A DNA stretch of 64,000 nt, taken from Kamptonema formosum PCC 10802 (GTDB lineage Bacteria; Cyanobacteriota; Cyanobacteriia; Cyanobacteriales; Oscillatoriaceae). The stretch spans positions 561,379 to 625,378 of the forward strand of contig NZ_KB235948.1 of NCBI RefSeq assembly GCF_000332335.1, written 5' to 3'. The notes beneath the pieces were generated by a model. That model saw nothing but the letters and a program-made list of their open reading frames with translations, was not told the DNA's origin and searched no databases. The translations under genes were made by a program, and so were the position numbers. Below are positions 63,171 to 64,000 of this stretch, piece after piece; within the stretch, counting starts at the first letter, position 1, and each line of letters begins with the position of its first letter.

Positions 63171-64000
63171 ATGAGCGAAAACCAGAATCCCGTCCCCCGC
63201 TTAGACTTGGCTCCCAAGCTAAAGCGCCGCCTCTTCTTGTGGAATCCGCTGGATTACCTGCGGGTGCTGTACTGGGTGTTTTTCTTCCCCCAGGCTTTGC
63301 GGTGGTATGTGGACACTTTCGGGGAGGGGTATATCCCCGAAAAGGAAATGAATTTGCGCAAGGGATGGGAGTTGCTGCGACAGAATCGCATTGAGCGTAA
63401 CTTGCTCCTGCAAGGGTTGATTTTGACAGTGGTGACACCCCTCGCTGCCGGTGCATTTCTCGAGCAGATAGGCGTTCCTGTGGATTGGAGGGGCGTGGCG
63501 CTGGGCGTCGGGTTGGGCGTGGGGTTGGGCATGGCGTCGGGCGTGGCGCTGGGCGTGGCGCTGGGCGTGGCGTCGGGCGTGGCGCTGGGCGTGGCCTCGG
63601 GGTTGGCCTCGGGGGTGGCGTCGGGGTTGGCCTCGGGGCTGACGCTGGATGTGATGCTGGACCTGATGTCGGGCGTGGCATTCGGCGTGGCGTGGGGCGT
63701 GGGGTTGGGCGTGGCGCTGGGCGTGATGTCCGGGGTGGCGTCGGGCGTGACGTCGGGCGTGGCGTGGGATGCGCTCTCGGACGCGATAAAAGAGGTGATG
63801 TCCGGCGTGGGGTTGGGGGTGGCGCTGGGCGTGGTGTCGGGCGTGGTGTCGGGCGTCGGGTTGGGCGTTGGGTTGGGCGTGGCGCTGAGCGTGGCGCTGT
63901 GCGTGGCGTCGAGCGTGGCGCTGGGCGTGGCGATCCTCCGTGTGGAGAATTGGCTGTTTTCTGTGTTGCTCACCCCACTGAAATTGTGGAATAAGCGCTT
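63171..64000 (+). CDS. Membrane protein with Gly/Val/Leu hexanucleotide-coded repeats, 3' end outside window
   Basis: The ATG at 63171 opens a frame that stays open to the window end (276 codons). The N-terminus is a conserved-looking MSENQNPVPRLDLAPKLKRR, LWNPLDYLRVLYWVFFFPQA, with a membrane-prone segment (LLLQGLILTVVTPLAAGAF). From about residue 105 to 265, GVALGVxSG-type units repeat and are encoded mainly by alternating GGCGTG and GCGCTG hexamers. The frame then leaves the repeat (VENWLFSVLLTPLKLWN). The repeat probably forms hydrophobic sheets or helices; function unknown. Antisense frames here are shadows. Confidence 0.8.
   Translation, partial: MSENQNPVPRLDLAPKLKRRLFLWNPLDYLRVLYWVFFFPQALRWYVDTFGEGYIPEKEMNLRKGWELLRQNRIERNLLLQGLILTVVTPLAAGAFLEQIGVPVDWRGVALGVGLGVGLGMASGVALGVALGVASGVALGVASGLASGVASGLASGLTLDVMLDLMSGVAFGVAWGVGLGVALGVMSGVASGVTSGVAWDALSDAIKEVMSGVGLGVALGVVSGVVSGVGLGVGLGVALSVALCVASSVALGVAILRVENWLFSVLLTPLKLWNKR

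Noticed and set aside
63254-63973. Minus-strand Thr/Pro/Ala repeat proteins at the window end
   Set aside because: They arise from the complement of the hexamer repeats; the plus-strand frame has a conserved-looking N-terminus and a membrane segment.

Overview
The window looks like chromosomal DNA of a filamentous or otherwise large-genome cyanobacterium. The evidence is a photosystem II D1 gene (psbA), a cyanobacterial sulfate permease cluster, a MHYT/PAS hybrid kinase, WD40 and NACHT signalling proteins, many GCGATCGC (HIP1-type) octamers, heptameric CCCATGC-type tandem repeats, and long repeat-rich spacers. Species cannot be named from the sequence alone.

Layout. 1-2.8 kb: a broken IS701-like transposase cut by a miniature element, a secreted protein with its terminator, and a long spacer. 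2.8-7.6 kb: an accessory block with a cNMP-binding protein, an HTH-NACHT NTPase, a divergent HNH-nuclease/NYN-RNase pair and a MazF-type toxin-antitoxin pair. 8-20 kb: an uncharacterised protein, SbcC and a 2132-residue hybrid histidine kinase. 20-21.5 kb: a graveyard of nested mobile elements (ISAs1-type remnant, degenerate group II intron, at least three copies of one miniature element). 21.5-30.3 kb: small conserved proteins, an RsbW-type ATPase, a TPR protein, an EF-G paralogue and a WD40 Ser/Thr kinase. 30.3-37.9 kb: GC-rich repeats, BluB, tRNA-Thr, a CMD-fold protein coupled to a GAF adenylate cyclase, and an 18-residue-repeat helical protein. 37.9-44.4 kb: a duplicated pentapeptide/sbpA block, cysT, cysW and two NIL-domain proteins, apparently one sulfate-uptake locus without its ATPase gene. 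44.7-46.9 kb: psbA and an aldo/keto reductase. 47-52.4 kb: toxin-antitoxin genes and remnants (a Panacea/RelE-like pair, a broken UPF0175-like gene, a frameshifted DUF2281-like gene), a decayed ilvA copy and intact ilvA. 52.5-64 kb: a DUF4336 protein, LemA with an M48 protease, an OmpA-type lipoprotein operon, two unknown proteins, asnS, and the start of a Gly/Val-repeat membrane protein that leaves the window.

The most notable points are: (i) a family of TA-flanked miniature elements with a clean insertion into a group II intron maturase that allows the empty site to be rebuilt by eye; (ii) the NACHT + HNH + NYN block as a possible undescribed defence module; (iii) a Panacea-domain antitoxin overlapping a RelE-like toxin; (iv) a CMD-fold protein without its cysteines, translationally coupled to an adenylate cyclase; (v) a tandem sbpA duplication carrying its promoter and a truncated neighbour; (vi) a decayed ilvA copy with the PLP lysine replaced, just upstream of intact ilvA; (vii) an 11 x 18-residue repeat protein whose period equals five alpha-helical turns.
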